DNA of 64,000 bases from Glaciecola sp. KUL10 (lineage in GTDB: Bacteria; Pseudomonadota; Gammaproteobacteria; Enterobacterales; Alteromonadaceae), in NCBI RefSeq assembly GCF_003203515.1, contig NZ_BGNG01000009.1, positions 1-64,000 on the forward strand, in the 5' to 3' direction. The notes beneath the pieces were generated by a model. The model was not told where the DNA came from. It searched no databases and was given only the letters and a program-made list of their open reading frames with translations. Below, in pieces: positions 38,259 to 47,656 of this stretch (positions are counted from its first letter, which is position 1; every line of letters starts with the position of its first letter). Made by a program: the position numbers and the translations under genes.

Positions 38259-39551
38259 GTGGAATTAGTAAATTTAAAAGATGCAAGTGACGCAGTCACG
38301 TTTGCAGAAGCGGTTAAAAAAGGACTTGGAAAGCACCAAGGGCTTTATTTTCCAAAGAAAATTAAACCGATGGATAACATTGACGAACTGCTTGCATTGC
38401 CATTGGTTGAGCGCAGTATCAAAGTACTTTCACATTTGACCGAAAATGAGCTTCCAGCAGAAACCTTGGAAAGCATCGTTAAGACCGCGTTTTATTTTGA
38501 AGCACCGCTTGTGCAAGTAAAAGAGAATGTGTTTAACCTTGAGCTGTTTCATGGGCCAACTTTGGCGTTCAAAGATTTTGGTGGCCGTTTTATGGCACAA
38601 GTCTTATCCAAAATTACCGACGGTGCGCCAATTACCATTTTAACGGCAACCTCTGGTGATACAGGCGCCGCAGTTGCACATGCGTTTCATGGTATTGAAA
38701 ACATCAACGTCGTGATTTTGTATCCGAAAGGTAAAATCAGTCAACTTCAAGAAAAACTATTTACTACTATTGGCGGCAACATTCACACCGTCGCTATTGA
38801 TGCCGACTTTGATGCATGTCAGCAATTGGTTAAGACGGCTTTTGATGACCCAGATGTGCGCGATGGCTTGCATTTGAATTCTGCCAATTCAATTAATATC
38901 AGCCGTTTACTTGCGCAAGTGTGTTACTACTTTGAGGCGATGTCACAAGTGCCAGCTGAAAAGCGCAAGGATGTTGTGTTCTCGGTACCAAGTGGTAATT
39001 TTGGCAACCTAACTGCGGGTATGATTGCAAAAACACTTGGTCTACCAATCAAACGTTTTGTGGCTGCGACTAATCTTAATGATACGGTTCCACGCTACCT
39101 TAAAACGGGCGAGTGGGCACCTAATAAAACCGTCGCGACAATTTCTAATGCAATGGATGTTAGCCAACCTAATAACTGGCCGCGTATCGAAGCATTGATT
39201 GAACAAGGTTATTTGCCAAAAGAAATTCTACAAGGTGATGCTATTGACGAAGAGTATACCCAAGTAGCGATGAAACAGTTGGCTGCATTAGGTTATGTTT
39301 CAGAGCCGCACGCGGCGGTGGCTTATCGCTCACTCATGAAAGACTTACAAGATGATGAAGTAGGGATCTTTTTAGGCACAGCTCACCCTGCTAAATTCAG
39401 AGAGACTGTTGAAAATGTACTTGGACAACCGATTAGTCTACCGCAAGCATTGGCTGATGCTGTTGCGAAAGAGGCGTTTTCTGCTGACCTGCCTAACGAT
39501 TATGAAGCGTTAAAGGCGCATATGATTAGTTTATTGCAAGACAAGCAATAA
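38259..39551 (+). CDS. thrC: threonine synthase
   Basis: This PLP-dependent enzyme of 430 aa converts O-phosphohomoserine to threonine. The PLP lysine is K105 in GPTLAFKDFGG, and the SGDTGAAVAHAFHG segment forms the phosphate-binding site. The gene starts at GTG 38259: AGG at 38247-38249 is spaced 9 nt from it, and the nearby ATG at 38254 runs into a stop. It is the last gene of thrLABC. Confidence 0.95.
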   Translation: MELVNLKDASDAVTFAEAVKKGLGKHQGLYFPKKIKPMDNIDELLALPLVERSIKVLSHLTENELPAETLESIVKTAFYFEAPLVQVKENVFNLELFHGPTLAFKDFGGRFMAQVLSKITDGAPITILTATSGDTGAAVAHAFHGIENINVVILYPKGKISQLQEKLFTTIGGNIHTVAIDADFDACQQLVKTAFDDPDVRDGLHLNSANSINISRLLAQVCYYFEAMSQVPAEKRKDVVFSVPSGNFGNLTAGMIAKTLGLPIKRFVAATNLNDTVPRYLKTGEWAPNKTVATISNAMDVSQPNNWPRIEALIEQGYLPKEILQGDAIDEEYTQVAMKQLAALGYVSEPHAAVAYRSLMKDLQDDEVGIFLGTAHPAKFRETVENVLGQPISLPQALADAVAKEAFSADLPNDYEALKAHMISLLQDKQ

Positions 39552-39580
39552 AGAGCATAGTTTTTCTGGTCAGTAATTGT

Positions 39581-39612
39581 TTGACTCATTCAACTTATGT
39601 TGAGTGAGTCAA
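39581..39612 (+). terminator. strong hairpin after thrC
   Basis: TTGACTCATTCAAC (39581-39594) pairs with GTTGAGTGAGTCAA (39599-39612) around a 4-nt loop; one G-T pair, otherwise perfect. No U-run follows. It probably protects or ends the thr mRNA before ung. Confidence 0.5.
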
Positions 39613-39656
39613 GGATACATATGTTGTAAAAGTGACGTTTTCAATAGAGGTGTAAT

Positions 39657-40322
39657 TTGAAGCATTGGCAAGCCTTGTTAGCTGAGCAAAAAGATAAAGC
39701 CTACTTCAAAGAGGCCCTTGCCTACATACAACAAAGACGCAGTGAGGGAGTGACTGTTTATCCTCCTGACGCAGATGTGTTTAATGCGTTTAAGTTCACT
39801 ACACCAGAGAACTTGAAGGTGGTTATCCTAGGACAAGATCCTTATCACGGGCCCAATCAAGCCCATGGCTTATGTTTTTCGGTGCTGAAAGGAAATAAAA
39901 TTCCGCCTTCTTTGCGCAATATATACAAAGAATTATCCAGCGATATAGACAATTTTATTACACCTACACATGGCGAACTGACGCACTGGGCCCAACAAGG
40001 TGTATTAATGCTCAATACAGTACTCACGGTTGAACAGGGACAAGCGAATGCTCATAAGGGAATTGGCTGGGAGAAGTTTACCGATGCTGTCATCATGCAA
40101 ATAAGTGAAAAACTTAATGGTGTTATTTTTGTGCTTTGGGGGGCGCCAGCGCAAAAGAAAACTAAACTCATTGATACCGCTAAACACCATATTGTATGCG
40201 CACCACATCCTTCTCCGCTATCAGCCCACCGAGGTTTTTTAGGCTGCGGTCATTTTAGTGAGATCAACCGGATACTGCATGCTCAACAAAAGCCAGAGAT
40301 TGATTGGCACATACCAAACTAA
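39657..40322 (+). CDS. ung: uracil-DNA glycosylase
   Basis: This family-1 uracil-DNA glycosylase of 221 aa removes uracil from DNA in base excision repair. Catalytic D61 lies in [16 protein letters not shown], and the [11 protein letters not shown] motif near the C-terminus supplies the His loop. It begins at TTG 39657 with GAGG (39647-39650) six bases upstream; no ATG fits the conserved N-terminus. Its stop overlaps the stop of the convergent BLUF gene. Confidence 0.96.
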   Translation: MKHWQALLAEQKDKAYFKEALAYIQQRRSEGVTVYPPDADVFNAFKFTTPENLKVVILGQDPYHGPNQAHGLCFSVLKGNKIPPSLRNIYKELSSDIDNFITPTHGELTHWAQQGVLMLNTVLTVEQGQANAHKGIGWEKFTDAVIMQISEKLNGVIFVLWGAPAQKKTKLIDTAKHHIVCAPHPSPLSAHRGFLGCGHFSEINRILHAQQKPEIDWHIPN

Positions 40323-40825
40323 GCGCTCTTTCTCGCACTATTAGGAGCAGCACTTAATGTTTGGTTTTTAAAGCTATTTAGTAGTGTAATAGCAAAGTGT
40401 TGCGTGTCAGATGGCAGTTTTTCAACCACCAATTTTAGCGTAGACACCATTTCATCATAGTCTTGAGCGCTACTCTGTGTATCGACTTCTTGTGTATGGT
40501 TTGTGTTGCTATCAAGTGCCAAACTGACGTCCTCAAAGCTATCAAACGCCATCTGCCAGTCCGAGAAACTGCGCTCGTTAATTTCTTTATAAGAAAGTTT
40601 TTCGATTTCTCCATGCCTGGAATCACTAGCGATTTTTTGAAAGAGTGCGTCAATATCCTGCTTTTCCCCCTCTATAGCTTGGATAAACGTGCCTAAACGG
40701 TCATACAGCAACATACCGGTTATGTTGTTTGCTTTATTGTTTTCACGAGCAGCCGATAGCAAGGACTCTAAATCTGCGTCACTAAAGTCATGGTAGGCTT
40801 GACTCATGTAGATTAACTCAACCAT
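40319..40825 (-). CDS. short BLUF-domain blue-light photoreceptor
   Basis: This 168-aa protein has an N-terminal BLUF domain (about 1-95) that binds FAD. The core residues are visible: Y6 in LIYMSQA, the Asn pair in ARENN (29-30), Q49 in FIQAIEGE and W90 in FSDWQMAF. A tail of about 70 aa rich in Ser/Thr/Gln with a helical stretch ([12 protein letters not shown]) follows; no EAL or GGDEF output domain is attached. Such short BLUF proteins act through a partner. AAGGA precedes the ATG. It overlaps the ung stop convergently. Confidence 0.9.
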   Translation of the reverse strand: MVELIYMSQAYHDFSDADLESLLSAARENNKANNITGMLLYDRLGTFIQAIEGEKQDIDALFQKIASDSRHGEIEKLSYKEINERSFSDWQMAFDSFEDVSLALDSNTNHTQEVDTQSSAQDYDEMVSTLKLVVEKLPSDTQHFAITLLNSFKNQTLSAAPNSARKSA

Positions 40826-40980
40826 ATCTGTGATTCCTTAAAAAACCTCCATCCTCAAACATCCATTAAGGTTTACCTAACGAACGAGGATTGCATTTTC
40901 GGAGTAAATCACACTTGAGAAAAATATTAGGTACGCTAAACAAAATATTCGTATGAATTAGTAGACCTTATGATTTCTCA

Positions 40981-41015
40981 AAAAAAACGCCGCATTTTGA
41001 TTAAATGCGGCGTTT
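40981..41015 (-). terminator. rho-independent terminator of the DUF3545 gene
   Basis: AAACGCCGCATTT (40985-40997) pairs with AAATGCGGCGTTT (41003-41015); on the minus strand a T-run follows (40981-40987). It lies 5 bp after the DUF3545 stop. Confidence 0.9.
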
Positions 41016-41020
41016 CAGAG

Positions 41021-41197
41021 TTATCTTGTCATTTCGTCTAATTCGAACTCTAAGCTCATGTCCATCTCAGAAAGTTCTTTTTTGAGTTGATACTTATCTT
41101 TGATTGCTTCTATTTCTCTCCAGCGTCTTTTTTTGCTTTTTGTTTTGGTTGGGCGAGTTTCATTGTCAATGACTGAAAGTATATCTGCTCTTTCCAC
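41021..41197 (-). CDS. DUF3545 small protein
   Basis: This small basic/acidic protein of 58 aa matches DUF3545, common in Alteromonadales and Vibrionales: TKTKSKKRRWREIEAIKDKY followed by an acidic C-terminal helix (SLEFELDEM). Its function is unknown. The start is GTG 41197, since AAGGAG lies directly upstream; the longer frame from 41212 would begin at a TTG that runs through that site. It is followed by a strong terminator, so it is a single-gene unit. Confidence 0.75.
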   Translation of the reverse strand: MERADILSVIDNETRPTKTKSKKRRWREIEAIKDKYQLKKELSEMDMSLEFELDEMTR

Positions 41198-41579
41198 GGG
41201 GATCTCCTTCAAGGTTCCGTATACTGCTAACTACCGCTAGCATCCTTTGCTAACTTACGTTACGTGATTATTAATAGCACAGGCCCTATTAAAATAAAAT
41301 ACATCGATTAACTTTTTATTAACATGTTGTGTAGGTTTTGTGACAGATGCTCGTTTTTTACTTATTAGCCTATGAATTTACTGCTTTATTTTTATTTTTT
41401 AATTTTGTTACTTAAGTCATAGATCCAGTGAATGTTAAAATTGTGTTGCTTTTTGCTGGTGCATTATGCATTTAATTTGCACCAAGAAGAGGAGGGATAC
41501 TCACGTTACTATATTCAAATGACTGCAAGTGTTAGCCTATATAAACTAAAAATGACTACGTTAAAAAGAGACTCGATAG
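41198..41579. other. 382-bp gap, no supported gene
   Basis: This is AT-rich sequence between divergent DUF3545 and chaC-like genes. It must hold both promoters. One small dyad, GGTGCA (41458-41463) with TGCACC (41478-41483), and a ribosome-site-like GAGGAGGG just after it are visible, but no open frame with a proper start follows. Confidence 0.5.
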
Positions 41580-42158
41580 ATGTCCGAAGTTTATTCAACC
41601 ATCGAGAAGAATAAAAACAGATTAAATTTAGATCCCAATCAAGCTATTTGGTTGTTTGGTTACGGTTCTATTATTTTTAAAGTCGACTTTGAGTATTTAG
41701 AAGCAAAGAAAGCCTATTTAAATGGATTCGAAAGAAGGTTTTGGATGGCCAGCGAAGATCATCGCGGCACGCCAGAATCACCAGGGAGAGTACTAACACT
41801 TCAAGAACGCCGACAAGCAAAATGTTTTGGCATGGCTTACAGAATAGACCACAAGGTATTGGATGCTCTAGATTTAAGAGAACAAAACGGCTATCTACGC
41901 TATTTGAAGTCAGTATCATTTGCCGATGGATCAGCACATGACGCCTTAGTTTACATCGGCGATAAAACAACGCGAATCTATCAAGAGGAGCATGACGTTA
42001 AGACCTTAGCTGAACTGATTTTTAATAGTGTTGGGCCAAGTGGGCAAAACAAAGACTATGTTTATGAGTTGGCGCAAGCCCTTCGTGATTTAAATGAGCC
42101 CGATGAATATATTTTTGAATTAGAGGCGTGTTTGAGAAAGTTGGAAGAAATCGAATAA
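41580..42158 (+). CDS. gamma-glutamylcyclotransferase (ChaC-like)
   Basis: This cytoplasmic enzyme of 192 aa belongs to the ChaC group, which cleaves glutathione to 5-oxoproline and Cys-Gly. The substrate loop FGYGSII lies near residues 26-32, and LREQNGYLRY carries the likely catalytic glutamate. It is the first ATG in the frame, directly after a stop codon; only a weak AGAG lies upstream. The protein contains no membrane segment. Glutathione breakdown is inferred from the family. Confidence 0.88.
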   Translation: MSEVYSTIEKNKNRLNLDPNQAIWLFGYGSIIFKVDFEYLEAKKAYLNGFERRFWMASEDHRGTPESPGRVLTLQERRQAKCFGMAYRIDHKVLDALDLREQNGYLRYLKSVSFADGSAHDALVYIGDKTTRIYQEEHDVKTLAELIFNSVGPSGQNKDYVYELAQALRDLNEPDEYIFELEACLRKLEEIE

Positions 42159-42250
42159 TCGTTAACCAAGTAGATGAATAAAAAAAGCCAAACAAAAGAA
42201 TCAAAGAAAACAAGTCAAACCAAACCCCCGCTGTTACCTACCCAAAGAAC

Positions 42251-42379
42251 ATTCAGCGCAACCCAAGGCCACATCCTTTCTAGCAAAATTTCAAAACACA
42301 CGGACGTGTTTTGCAAGCGGCCAGGACGGCGAAGAGCGCTTTTGCTAGAAAGGATGTGGGTTTGGGTTTAAAGCTGAAT
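42251..42379. repeat. large nested palindrome
   Basis: This 129-bp near-perfect inverted repeat has arms ATTCAGC/GCTGAAT, AACCCAA (42260-42266)/TTGGGTT (42362-42368) and a perfect 20-bp stem, 42269-42288 with 42340-42359. Inside are two smaller hairpins, AAAACAC/GTGTTTT and AAGCG/CGCTT. The size resembles ERIC-type elements, but the sequence does not. It may be a repeat element or a structured RNA. It fills part of the 370-bp gap between the chaC-like gene and pgi. Confidence 0.8.
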
Positions 42380-42430
42380 ATGACTTACGAAGCGCGTTTA
42401 GATGTTTAAACAGCGTGATGTTCCAAGGAG

Positions 42431-42450
42431 ATCACCGTTGTCACGGTGAT
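42431..42450. repeat. small hairpin
   Basis: ATCACCGT (42431-42438), loop TGTC, ACGGTGAT (42443-42450). It is a perfect 8-bp stem without a U-run between the large palindrome and the pgi 3' end. Confidence 0.5.
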
Positions 42451-42483
42451 GACGGTTAATTTAGTGATGATGGTAACTAGAGG

Positions 42484-42514
42484 AAACTCGGTTGTCATCT
42501 CGACAACCGAGTTT
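42484..42514 (-). terminator. hairpin after pgi
   Basis: AAACTCGGTTGTC (42484-42496), loop ATCTC, GACAACCGAGTTT (42502-42514). This perfect 13-bp stem lies 15 bp downstream of the pgi stop. It lacks a U-run, so termination strength is uncertain. Confidence 0.55.
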
Positions 42515-42528
42515 ACGGCGTTTAGAGT

Positions 42529-44163
42529 TTAGGCGTTTTTAAACTTAGCCACCAAAGCCTGAGTTGATGCATCGGCTTGGGTGTCTATATCGCCATTGAT
42601 CATATCCAACACTTTATTACCCAACACTTTACCTAATTCAACACCCCATTGGTCAAACGAATTCAAATCCCAAATAGCGCCTTGCACCAGTACCTTATGC
42701 TCATATAAAGCTATCAAAGCACCAAGGGTTTTAGGATCTAGCTGCTCGAATATCAAGGTGTTGCTTGGTTTGTTACCGGGCATTGTTTTATGCGCAGCAA
42801 TGCGTTTTCTCTCTTCTTCAGGTAATCCAGCATCGGCGAGGTCGTCATAACAGGCTTCAAAATGCTTACCTTGCATCAATGCTTGAGTTTGCCCAAAGCA
42901 GTTTGAAGCTAGCATGGCATGGTGGGTATCGTCTTGATTCGGGACTTTAAGCGGAAACATAAAATCAGCTGGAATCGGCACATTACTTTGATGAATGAGT
43001 TGATGAAATGAGTGCTGTCCGTTGGTTCCTTCACTTCCCCAAATGATGGGACCTGTGCCATGTTCAACGAACTGGCCATCGGTCGTGCAGGTTTTGCCAT
43101 TACTCTCCATATCGAGTTGTTGGACGTATGCTGGAAAACCTCTTAAGTAATGATAATAAGGCAGTAAAACATGAGATTGAGCGCCCATAAAGTTGCGATA
43201 CCAAATACCCAACATCGCCATAATTACCGGCATATTTTTTTCAAAAGGCGCGGTCTGGAAATGAGTATCCATTTCAAACGCACCTTGCAAAATCTCTCTG
43301 AAATTGTCGTAACCTATTGATAAACAGATCGGCAAGCCTATTGCTGACCATAATGAATACCGCCCACCGACCCAATCCGCCATTGGGAATACGTTATTCG
43401 CGTCCATTCCAAATTCAGTAGCGGCTTTAACATTTGATGAGACAGCGACAAAGTGTTTGGCTATGTCTTTCTCTTCAGTGCCTTGCGCTAAGAACCAAGC
43501 CTTTGCAGTTAAGGTGTTTTGCAGTGTTTCTTGGGTACCAAATGACTTTGACGACATCACAAAAAGGGTGGTTTCATAATCAGTCTCGGCAAGTACATCG
43601 TGAATATGACACCCGTCGACGTTTGCGACAAACTTCACCTTACAGGCTTTATCTTGATAAGGTTTTAAGGCCTCGGTCACTATTTTGGGACCTAAGAAAG
43701 AGCCTCCAATGCCGATGGCAACCACATTTTTAATCGCTTTGCCTGTACAACCTTTATGTTCACCTGAGTGAATACTGGCTGTGAAAGCTTTCATCTTGGC
43801 AAGCGTATCTAAAACACCGGTCATCACGTCTTTATTATTGACCATCACTGGCTTACCAGAGAAGTTGCGCAAAGCCGTGTGTAATACAGCTCTATTTTCA
43901 GTATTGTTTATAGGTACACCTGAAAACATCTGTTCAATTTTTTCTGAAACTGCGCGTTCATTAGCTAACTCAAGTAGCGCGCTTAATACATCTTCAGTGA
44001 CTCGGTTTTTTGAATAATCGAGGTGAATGCCACATGCATCTAAGCTCATTTTTTCGTAACGACTTTGGTCGGCTTCAAAGTAGTCTTTCATGTGTTGACG
44101 TTTAACAAGTGCGGCTAATTTGTCGAGCTTTTGCCAAGCAAGTGCATTGCGGATGCGGTCCAT
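42529..44163 (-). CDS. pgi: glucose-6-phosphate isomerase
   Basis: This cytoplasmic enzyme interconverts glucose-6-phosphate and fructose-6-phosphate. At 544 aa it has the normal bacterial length. It shows the SIS-type segments [19 protein letters not shown] and [16 protein letters not shown], the signature region near [16 protein letters not shown] and, toward the end, [15 protein letters not shown] precedes the ATG. It follows tal on the same strand with a 115-bp gap, linking glycolysis and the pentose phosphate path. Confidence 0.97.
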   Translation of the reverse strand: MDRIRNALAWQKLDKLAALVKRQHMKDYFEADQSRYEKMSLDACGIHLDYSKNRVTEDVLSALLELANERAVSEKIEQMFSGVPINNTENRAVLHTALRNFSGKPVMVNNKDVMTGVLDTLAKMKAFTASIHSGEHKGCTGKAIKNVVAIGIGGSFLGPKIVTEALKPYQDKACKVKFVANVDGCHIHDVLAETDYETTLFVMSSKSFGTQETLQNTLTAKAWFLAQGTEEKDIAKHFVAVSSNVKAATEFGMDANNVFPMADWVGGRYSLWSAIGLPICLSIGYDNFREILQGAFEMDTHFQTAPFEKNMPVIMAMLGIWYRNFMGAQSHVLLPYYHYLRGFPAYVQQLDMESNGKTCTTDGQFVEHGTGPIIWGSEGTNGQHSFHQLIHQSNVPIPADFMFPLKVPNQDDTHHAMLASNCFGQTQALMQGKHFEACYDDLADAGLPEEERKRIAAHKTMPGNKPSNTLIFEQLDPKTLGALIALYEHKVLVQGAIWDLNSFDQWGVELGKVLGNKVLDMINGDIDTQADASTQALVAKFKNA

Positions 44164-44231
44164 AGGATATCCTTTTTGAAGATGCGAGTTTCAACATGAT
44201 AAGCTCAATATATGAATATTGAGTGACAAAC

Positions 44232-44256
44232 TGCCTAGCTAAACTCAGACTAGGCA
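44232..44256 (-). terminator. hairpin between tal and pgi
   Basis: TGCCTAG (44232-44238) pairs with CTAGGCA (44250-44256) just after the tal stop; only a short T stretch follows. It may reduce read-through into pgi. Confidence 0.4.
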
Positions 44257-44278
44257 TTTGTTTTAAAAACAACTTTTA

Positions 44279-45232
44279 TTATAAAGCTTCTTTTAATAGT
44301 TTCTCTAGTTTTACTTGGTCAGCGGCAAAGTTGCGGATACCTTCAGAAAGCTTTTCGGTAGCCATTGCGCTTTGATTCATGTCCCATCTGAACTCTGCTT
44401 CTGTCAGTAACGCTGGCGTCTCTTTGGTTTTGCCGTTGTCTATTAAAAAGGTTTCGACTTCGCCTGTTGTGTTGGCAAGTTCTTCAAGCAATGCAGGACT
44501 GATAGTTAAACGGTCACAACCCGCTAGGTTAAGTATTTCATCCGTATTTCTGAAGCTTGCGCCCATTACGACTGTCTTGTAACCATGTTGTTTGTAATAG
44601 TTGTAGATGTCAGTAACAGAAATAACGCCTGGGTCTTCAGCACCTGTGTATTCTTTTTTCTCAGTATTGGCTTTGTACCAATCTAAAATGCGCCCTACGA
44701 AAGGAGAAATTAAGTAAACGCCTGCTTCGGCACACGCGCGTGCTTGCGCAAAACCAAACAACAGCGTTAAGTTACAGTTAATCCCTTCTTGCTCTAATTG
44801 TTCTGCTGCTTTGATGCCCTCCCAAGTAGATGCAATTTTGATCAGAATTCTTGATTTATCGATGCCTTGTTCTTCATACATGGCGATAAGTTTGCGCGCT
44901 TTATCAAGAGTTGCTTGCGTGTCGAACGAAAGCCTTGCGTCTACTTCTGTTGAGATGCGACCTGGGATAACGCCCACGATTTCTTTACCGATGAGCACAG
45001 ATAGCTTATCGCCTGCATCAAGTACCTGCTGTTCAACATCATCAGATTGCGTTTTTGCCCATGCAATTGAGTTTGTGATTAGGTCAGCGTACTGGGGCAG
45101 TGATGCCGCTTTTAATAGCAGTGAAGGGTTAGTTGTGGCATCAACAGGTTGATACTTTTTGATTGCGTCGATGTCGCCGGTATCAGCAACAACGGTAGTA
45201 ATTTTACGAAGTGATTCTAATTGGTTAGTCAT
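44279..45232 (-). CDS. tal: transaldolase
   Basis: This pentose phosphate enzyme of 317 aa transfers dihydroxyacetone units. The Schiff-base lysine is K132 in [12 protein letters not shown], at the same number as in E. coli TalB, and the N-terminal [13 protein letters not shown] signature is intact. A weak ribosome site precedes the ATG. It lies upstream of pgi in the same direction. The 294-bp region beyond its start, shared with divergent yaaA, holds no other gene. Confidence 0.97.
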   Translation of the reverse strand: MTNQLESLRKITTVVADTGDIDAIKKYQPVDATTNPSLLLKAASLPQYADLITNSIAWAKTQSDDVEQQVLDAGDKLSVLIGKEIVGVIPGRISTEVDARLSFDTQATLDKARKLIAMYEEQGIDKSRILIKIASTWEGIKAAEQLEQEGINCNLTLLFGFAQARACAEAGVYLISPFVGRILDWYKANTEKKEYTGAEDPGVISVTDIYNYYKQHGYKTVVMGASFRNTDEILNLAGCDRLTISPALLEELANTTGEVETFLIDNGKTKETPALLTEAEFRWDMNQSAMATEKLSEGIRNFAADQVKLEKLLKEAL

Positions 45233-45526
45233 AACTTATTTTGTATCCTCGTTACGTTTTTTACTATTGTATTCGTATTAATAAAGATTGCATTAGTTTT
45301 AACAGGGTTTAGTCGCTTTGTCTTTTTAGTCATGTCTTTTCTGCATTGCGAATATTGTTTTTCAAGAGGGTTTGAATAATCAGAATTGGAACATAAACGT
45401 TTTTATCGATTTGATTGATTACTTTTTTTCCTGCTCAATAGGTCTCAAAATCTAAGCTTATTTGTTACCATTACGTACATAAACTAAAGCATTTAAATTG
45501 AATAAAATAATAAGGATGACAGCGTA

Positions 45527-46327
45527 ATGTTAATGGTCGTTTCACCTGCCAAAAATCTAGATTTTGAATCCAGTGCACCCACTGCCACATTTACCCAACC
45601 CGAGTTGATGCAAAAAACACTGGATTTGGTTGAACAATGCAAGACCCTAGCGCCCAGTGACTTAAGCTCGTTGATGAAGATAAGCGATAAATTGGCGATT
45701 CTTAACGCTGAGCGTTTTAATAGTTTTACTACGCCATTTACCGTGGACAACGCCAAACAAGCGATGTTTGCGTTTGACGGGGATGTCTATGCAGGTCTTG
45801 ACGCAGAAACCTTAAGCGAAGAAGACATCGAATTCGCTCAAGAGCATTTGCGTATTTTGTCGGGTTTGTACGGTGTGCTAAAACCCTTAGATTTAATGCA
45901 GCCATACCGTTTAGAAATGGGCACCAAACTAGCCAACAAAAAAGGCAAAAACCTTTATGAGTATTGGGACAACAGTATCACTGAACACTTAAACGAAGCC
46001 CTTGAACAACAGTCAGAAAAAGCACTATTGAACTTGGCTTCTAATGAATACTTTTCAGCGGTTAAGAAGAAAGCGTTGAACGCTCAAATCGTTACTCCGC
46101 ACTTTAAAGACGAAAAGAATGGGCAATATAAAATCATCAGCTTTTTCGCGAAGAAAGCGAGAGGGCTGATGGCGCGCTATGTGATTCAAAACAAAGTCAC
46201 AAGCGCAGAAGCATTAAAAGCATTTGATGTGGCGGGGTATCGCTTTGATGAGGAAGCCAGTTCGGAGACGGATTTAGTGTTTACTAGAAGTGAAGCAGCG
46301 TTAATGGAGTATAAAGCGACATCTTAA
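45527..46327 (+). CDS. yaaA: peroxide stress protein YaaA (DUF328)
   Basis: This cytoplasmic protein of 266 aa matches YaaA from its start, [14 protein letters not shown], through [22 protein letters not shown], to the end. In E. coli YaaA lowers free iron and protects DNA from hydrogen peroxide as part of the OxyR regulon. AAGGA precedes the ATG. It is divergent from tal and appears to be a single-gene unit. Confidence 0.95.
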   Translation: MLMVVSPAKNLDFESSAPTATFTQPELMQKTLDLVEQCKTLAPSDLSSLMKISDKLAILNAERFNSFTTPFTVDNAKQAMFAFDGDVYAGLDAETLSEEDIEFAQEHLRILSGLYGVLKPLDLMQPYRLEMGTKLANKKGKNLYEYWDNSITEHLNEALEQQSEKALLNLASNEYFSAVKKKALNAQIVTPHFKDEKNGQYKIISFFAKKARGLMARYVIQNKVTSAEALKAFDVAGYRFDEEASSETDLVFTRSEAALMEYKATS

Positions 46328-46409
46328 GGATTGAACTAAGTACAACTTGCGAAAGCCTGATTTATTGCATAGTCTTTTTAACTAACGACTATTAGAACAA
46401 CCAAGGTAA

Positions 46410-47564
46410 ATGGGCGATATCACTAACCTGACGATGAACTGGCGATCCGCAATGATGTTGATCGTTTGTTTGCCTGTATTCATTGCAGCAATTACACTTT
46501 GGCGAAATAAAGTAGAACGTACACCAAGTCGCTATCTTTCAGCGGCTTTGGTTGTCACTATTTTATCCGTCATGCCGCAAATAATTGGATTCGCAGGCTT
46601 TTATAATGTTTGGCCAGGCTTGACGTTTTTTCCATTCTCAAATGATTTATGGCTTGGTCCTCTCTTATACCTCCATGCTTATTCGTTAATGACCGGCGCA
46701 AAACTCGGCTGGCGCCGATATTTATTGGTTCCAGGAATCATACAGACCACTTATTACAGTGCTTGCTTCTTGTTTTTAGGAGATTATCAAGCAAAGTGGG
46801 CCTACAACGATGCCTTGCACTACCCCTATATTTATCCTGTAGAAACCACCTTAAGTGTTGTTTTCTTGTTTGCTTCGCTTGTCTTTATTTGGAAGCTTTA
46901 CGGTTCTTATTTGGCCTTTTTGAATACTACTCAATCCACATTGGCTGATTTTGATCCTGTTTGGATTAAACGCTCAGTGCAGATTTCTTTGCTGACGGCT
47001 TTACTGTTTTTCTTATTTGAAGTACTCAATGCGACAATGGGTTTATCCTATGTAGGTGGGTTTCCATTCCTAGTCGCAATCATGCTTTGTATTGCCTGGC
47101 TAAGCATTGAAGCCATTTGGGGATTAAAAGAGTCCTATCCAAAACCAAGCTACTCAAAACCATCCAGAGATAATGACGCACTGGCTGAAGAACCATCTAA
47201 GCCATCCCAACCATCTTCATTAAATGGCGAATTGATTAAACAGCAAGTGAAACAAAATGCTTGGTATTTACAAGCTCGGTTTTCCTTAAAAGACTTGTCA
47301 GCAAAATTGGGCACAAATGAAACATATGTATCAAGAGCAATCAATCAGGATTTGCACAAGAGTTTCAACGATTTTATCAATGATTTGCGCGTTGAACATG
47401 CACAACAACTCATCAATCAAAGTCTAACTCAAGAGGTAAAACTGGCTTTGTATCCACTTGCACTTGATAGTGGGTTTAATTCAAAAGCGACATTTAATCG
47501 CGTGTTTAAACAAACCACAGGCATCACGCCTTCTCAATACATAAAAAAGTCTCATATCTTGTAA
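46410..47564 (+). CDS. membrane-bound AraC-family regulator
   Basis: This 384-aa protein has a hydrophobic N-terminal half with about seven helices (MMLIVCLPVFIAAITLW; PLLYLHAYSLMTG; LSVVFLFASLVFIW; ISLLTALLFFLFEVL), then a proline/serine linker (KPSYSKPSRDNDALAEEPSKP), and a C-terminal AraC helix-turn-helix pair (FSLKDLSAKLGTNETYVSRAIN; ALDSGFNSKATFNRVFKQ). A short spacing from AAGG leaves the start a little uncertain; ATG 46434 is an alternative. It lies 92 bp before an S41 protease gene on the same strand. The signal and targets are unknown. Confidence 0.88.
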   Translation: MGDITNLTMNWRSAMMLIVCLPVFIAAITLWRNKVERTPSRYLSAALVVTILSVMPQIIGFAGFYNVWPGLTFFPFSNDLWLGPLLYLHAYSLMTGAKLGWRRYLLVPGIIQTTYYSACFLFLGDYQAKWAYNDALHYPYIYPVETTLSVVFLFASLVFIWKLYGSYLAFLNTTQSTLADFDPVWIKRSVQISLLTALLFFLFEVLNATMGLSYVGGFPFLVAIMLCIAWLSIEAIWGLKESYPKPSYSKPSRDNDALAEEPSKPSQPSSLNGELIKQQVKQNAWYLQARFSLKDLSAKLGTNETYVSRAINQDLHKSFNDFINDLRVEHAQQLINQSLTQEVKLALYPLALDSGFNSKATFNRVFKQTTGITPSQYIKKSHIL

Positions 47565-47656
47565 ACTAAGGCTCATTTGGCGTATTGAGGCGTCACTGGT
47601 GTACTTGTCCTCTATTCTTTTCTCATCCCATTTCAAACCTTTAACTTGAAGAGAAT

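Noticed and set aside
41432-41614. 60-aa frame overlapping the chaC-like start
   Set aside because: No ribosome site and no recognisable sequence; it overlaps the clear chaC-like gene in another frame.
42174-42371. 65-aa frame in the gap before pgi
   Set aside because: It is formed by the large palindrome; low-complexity basic sequence with no ribosome site.
42251-42379. Integron attC site
   Set aside because: The stem is perfectly paired and lacks the extrahelical bases and core sites of attC; no integrase or cassette is present.
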